Source: JBBQNY01 sp038330365 (GTDB taxonomy: Bacteria > Pseudomonadota > Gammaproteobacteria > Xanthomonadales > Ahniellaceae). From it: a DNA stretch of 22,724 bases. Under the pieces are notes generated by a model. That model was given only the letters and a program-made list of their open reading frames with translations, had not been told where the DNA came from and made no database searches. Both the position numbers and the translations under genes were made by a program. The stretch covers positions 1-22,724 of the forward strand of contig JBBQNY010000036.1 of assembly GCA_038330365.1 (NCBI GenBank). The letters are read 5' to 3'. This document shows positions 22,560 to 22,724 of the stretch, piece by piece (the stretch's first letter is position 1; the number at the start of each line of letters is the position of its first letter).

Positions 22560-22724
22560 ATGTCCTTCCGCCCCCTGTCTCTTGCAATCGCCCTGACGCT
22601 TGCGCTTGGCCTTGCGTCCTGTCAGCCAAAAGCCCCGGAAGCGCCTGCTGCGACGACTGATGCGGCGCCTGCGGCGGAATCGGTCGCCGGCATCGCTGCC
22701 AAGGTGGCGTCCTATGCCGAGGTC
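22560..22724 (+). CDS. Lipoprotein, N-terminal fragment (cut by window edge)
   Basis: The 55 visible codons begin MSFRPLSLAIALTLALGLASC, a clear lipoprotein signal with lipobox L-A-S-C21, followed by an Ala/Pro-rich linker and AAKVASYAEV. The domain itself lies beyond the window. Some Xanthomonadales lipoprotein peptidases (dipeptidyl-peptidase III/M49 type) begin similarly, but this cannot be judged from so little. A GGAG sits about 8 bases before the ATG, supporting the start. Confidence 0.75.
   Translation, partial: MSFRPLSLAIALTLALGLASCQPKAPEAPAATTDAAPAAESVAGIAAKVASYAEV

Noticed and set aside
1..22724. tRNA, rRNA, CRISPR arrays, full insertion sequences or a sigma factor gene
   Set aside because: I looked on both strands and saw no cloverleaf-like tRNA, no regularly spaced repeats, no transposase and no sigma-factor domains.

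Overview
The window is a GC-rich bacterial chromosome segment, tightly packed, with several genes overlapping by 4 bp. The gene content points to a gammaproteobacterium, probably Xanthomonadales/Lysobacterales or a close relative. The indicators are an H-NS-type nucleoid protein, two DUF4124 proteins beside proS and pssA, a possible holD next to rimI, and REP-like palindromes of the 'GTAGGAGCGC' type. This taxonomic call is inference from content; no marker gene was compared.

Layout. 1-581 (minus) is the N-terminal part of an ETF-ubiquinone oxidoreductase cut by the window edge. 740-5869 (minus) is a first MCE/Mla-type lipid ABC transporter operon: a permease with a fused N-terminal STAS domain, an ATPase, an MCE protein, a PqiC-type lipoprotein and a terminal MFS transporter. 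6002-7306 (plus) is a ThrE-like exporter, ending at a bidirectional hairpin shared with a convergent H-NS-family gene (7380-7718, minus). An unrecognised 278-residue protein (8106-8942) and a REP pair follow. Then come proS (minus) and two DUF4124 envelope proteins (minus).

12071-18653 (plus) is a long run of overlapping genes: pssA (phosphatidylserine synthase); a GAF-PP2C phosphatase (RsbU-like); an HATPase anti-sigma-type kinase (RsbW-like); a STAS anti-sigma antagonist (RsbV-like); and a second MCE transporter (MlaE permease, MlaF ATPase, a 16-codon mini-ORF, MlaD-like MCE protein, PqiC-like lipoprotein). A HolD-like gene and rimI follow. No sigma factor is present. The STAS protein sits where MlaB would be expected, so the most interesting reading is a phospho-regulated partner switch acting on lipid transport rather than on transcription. 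This is a hypothesis. 19373-22184 (plus) holds a glycerophosphodiester phosphodiesterase and an M28 peptidase lipoprotein. The window ends inside another lipoprotein gene.

Three gene-free stretches (3615-3898, 11938-12027, 22185-22372) turned out to be related. They share 27-bp terminal inverted repeats with a CCTCTGATC core and a YCGGCG inner end, and two share about 135 bp of interior. They look like small non-autonomous transposable elements (MITE-like). One has landed exactly between the ATPase stop codon and the MCE-protein start codon of the first operon, and its terminal repeat now contains the ribosome binding site of the downstream gene. A separate 27-bp REP-like palindrome occurs three times (688-714, 8989-9015, 9055-9081).
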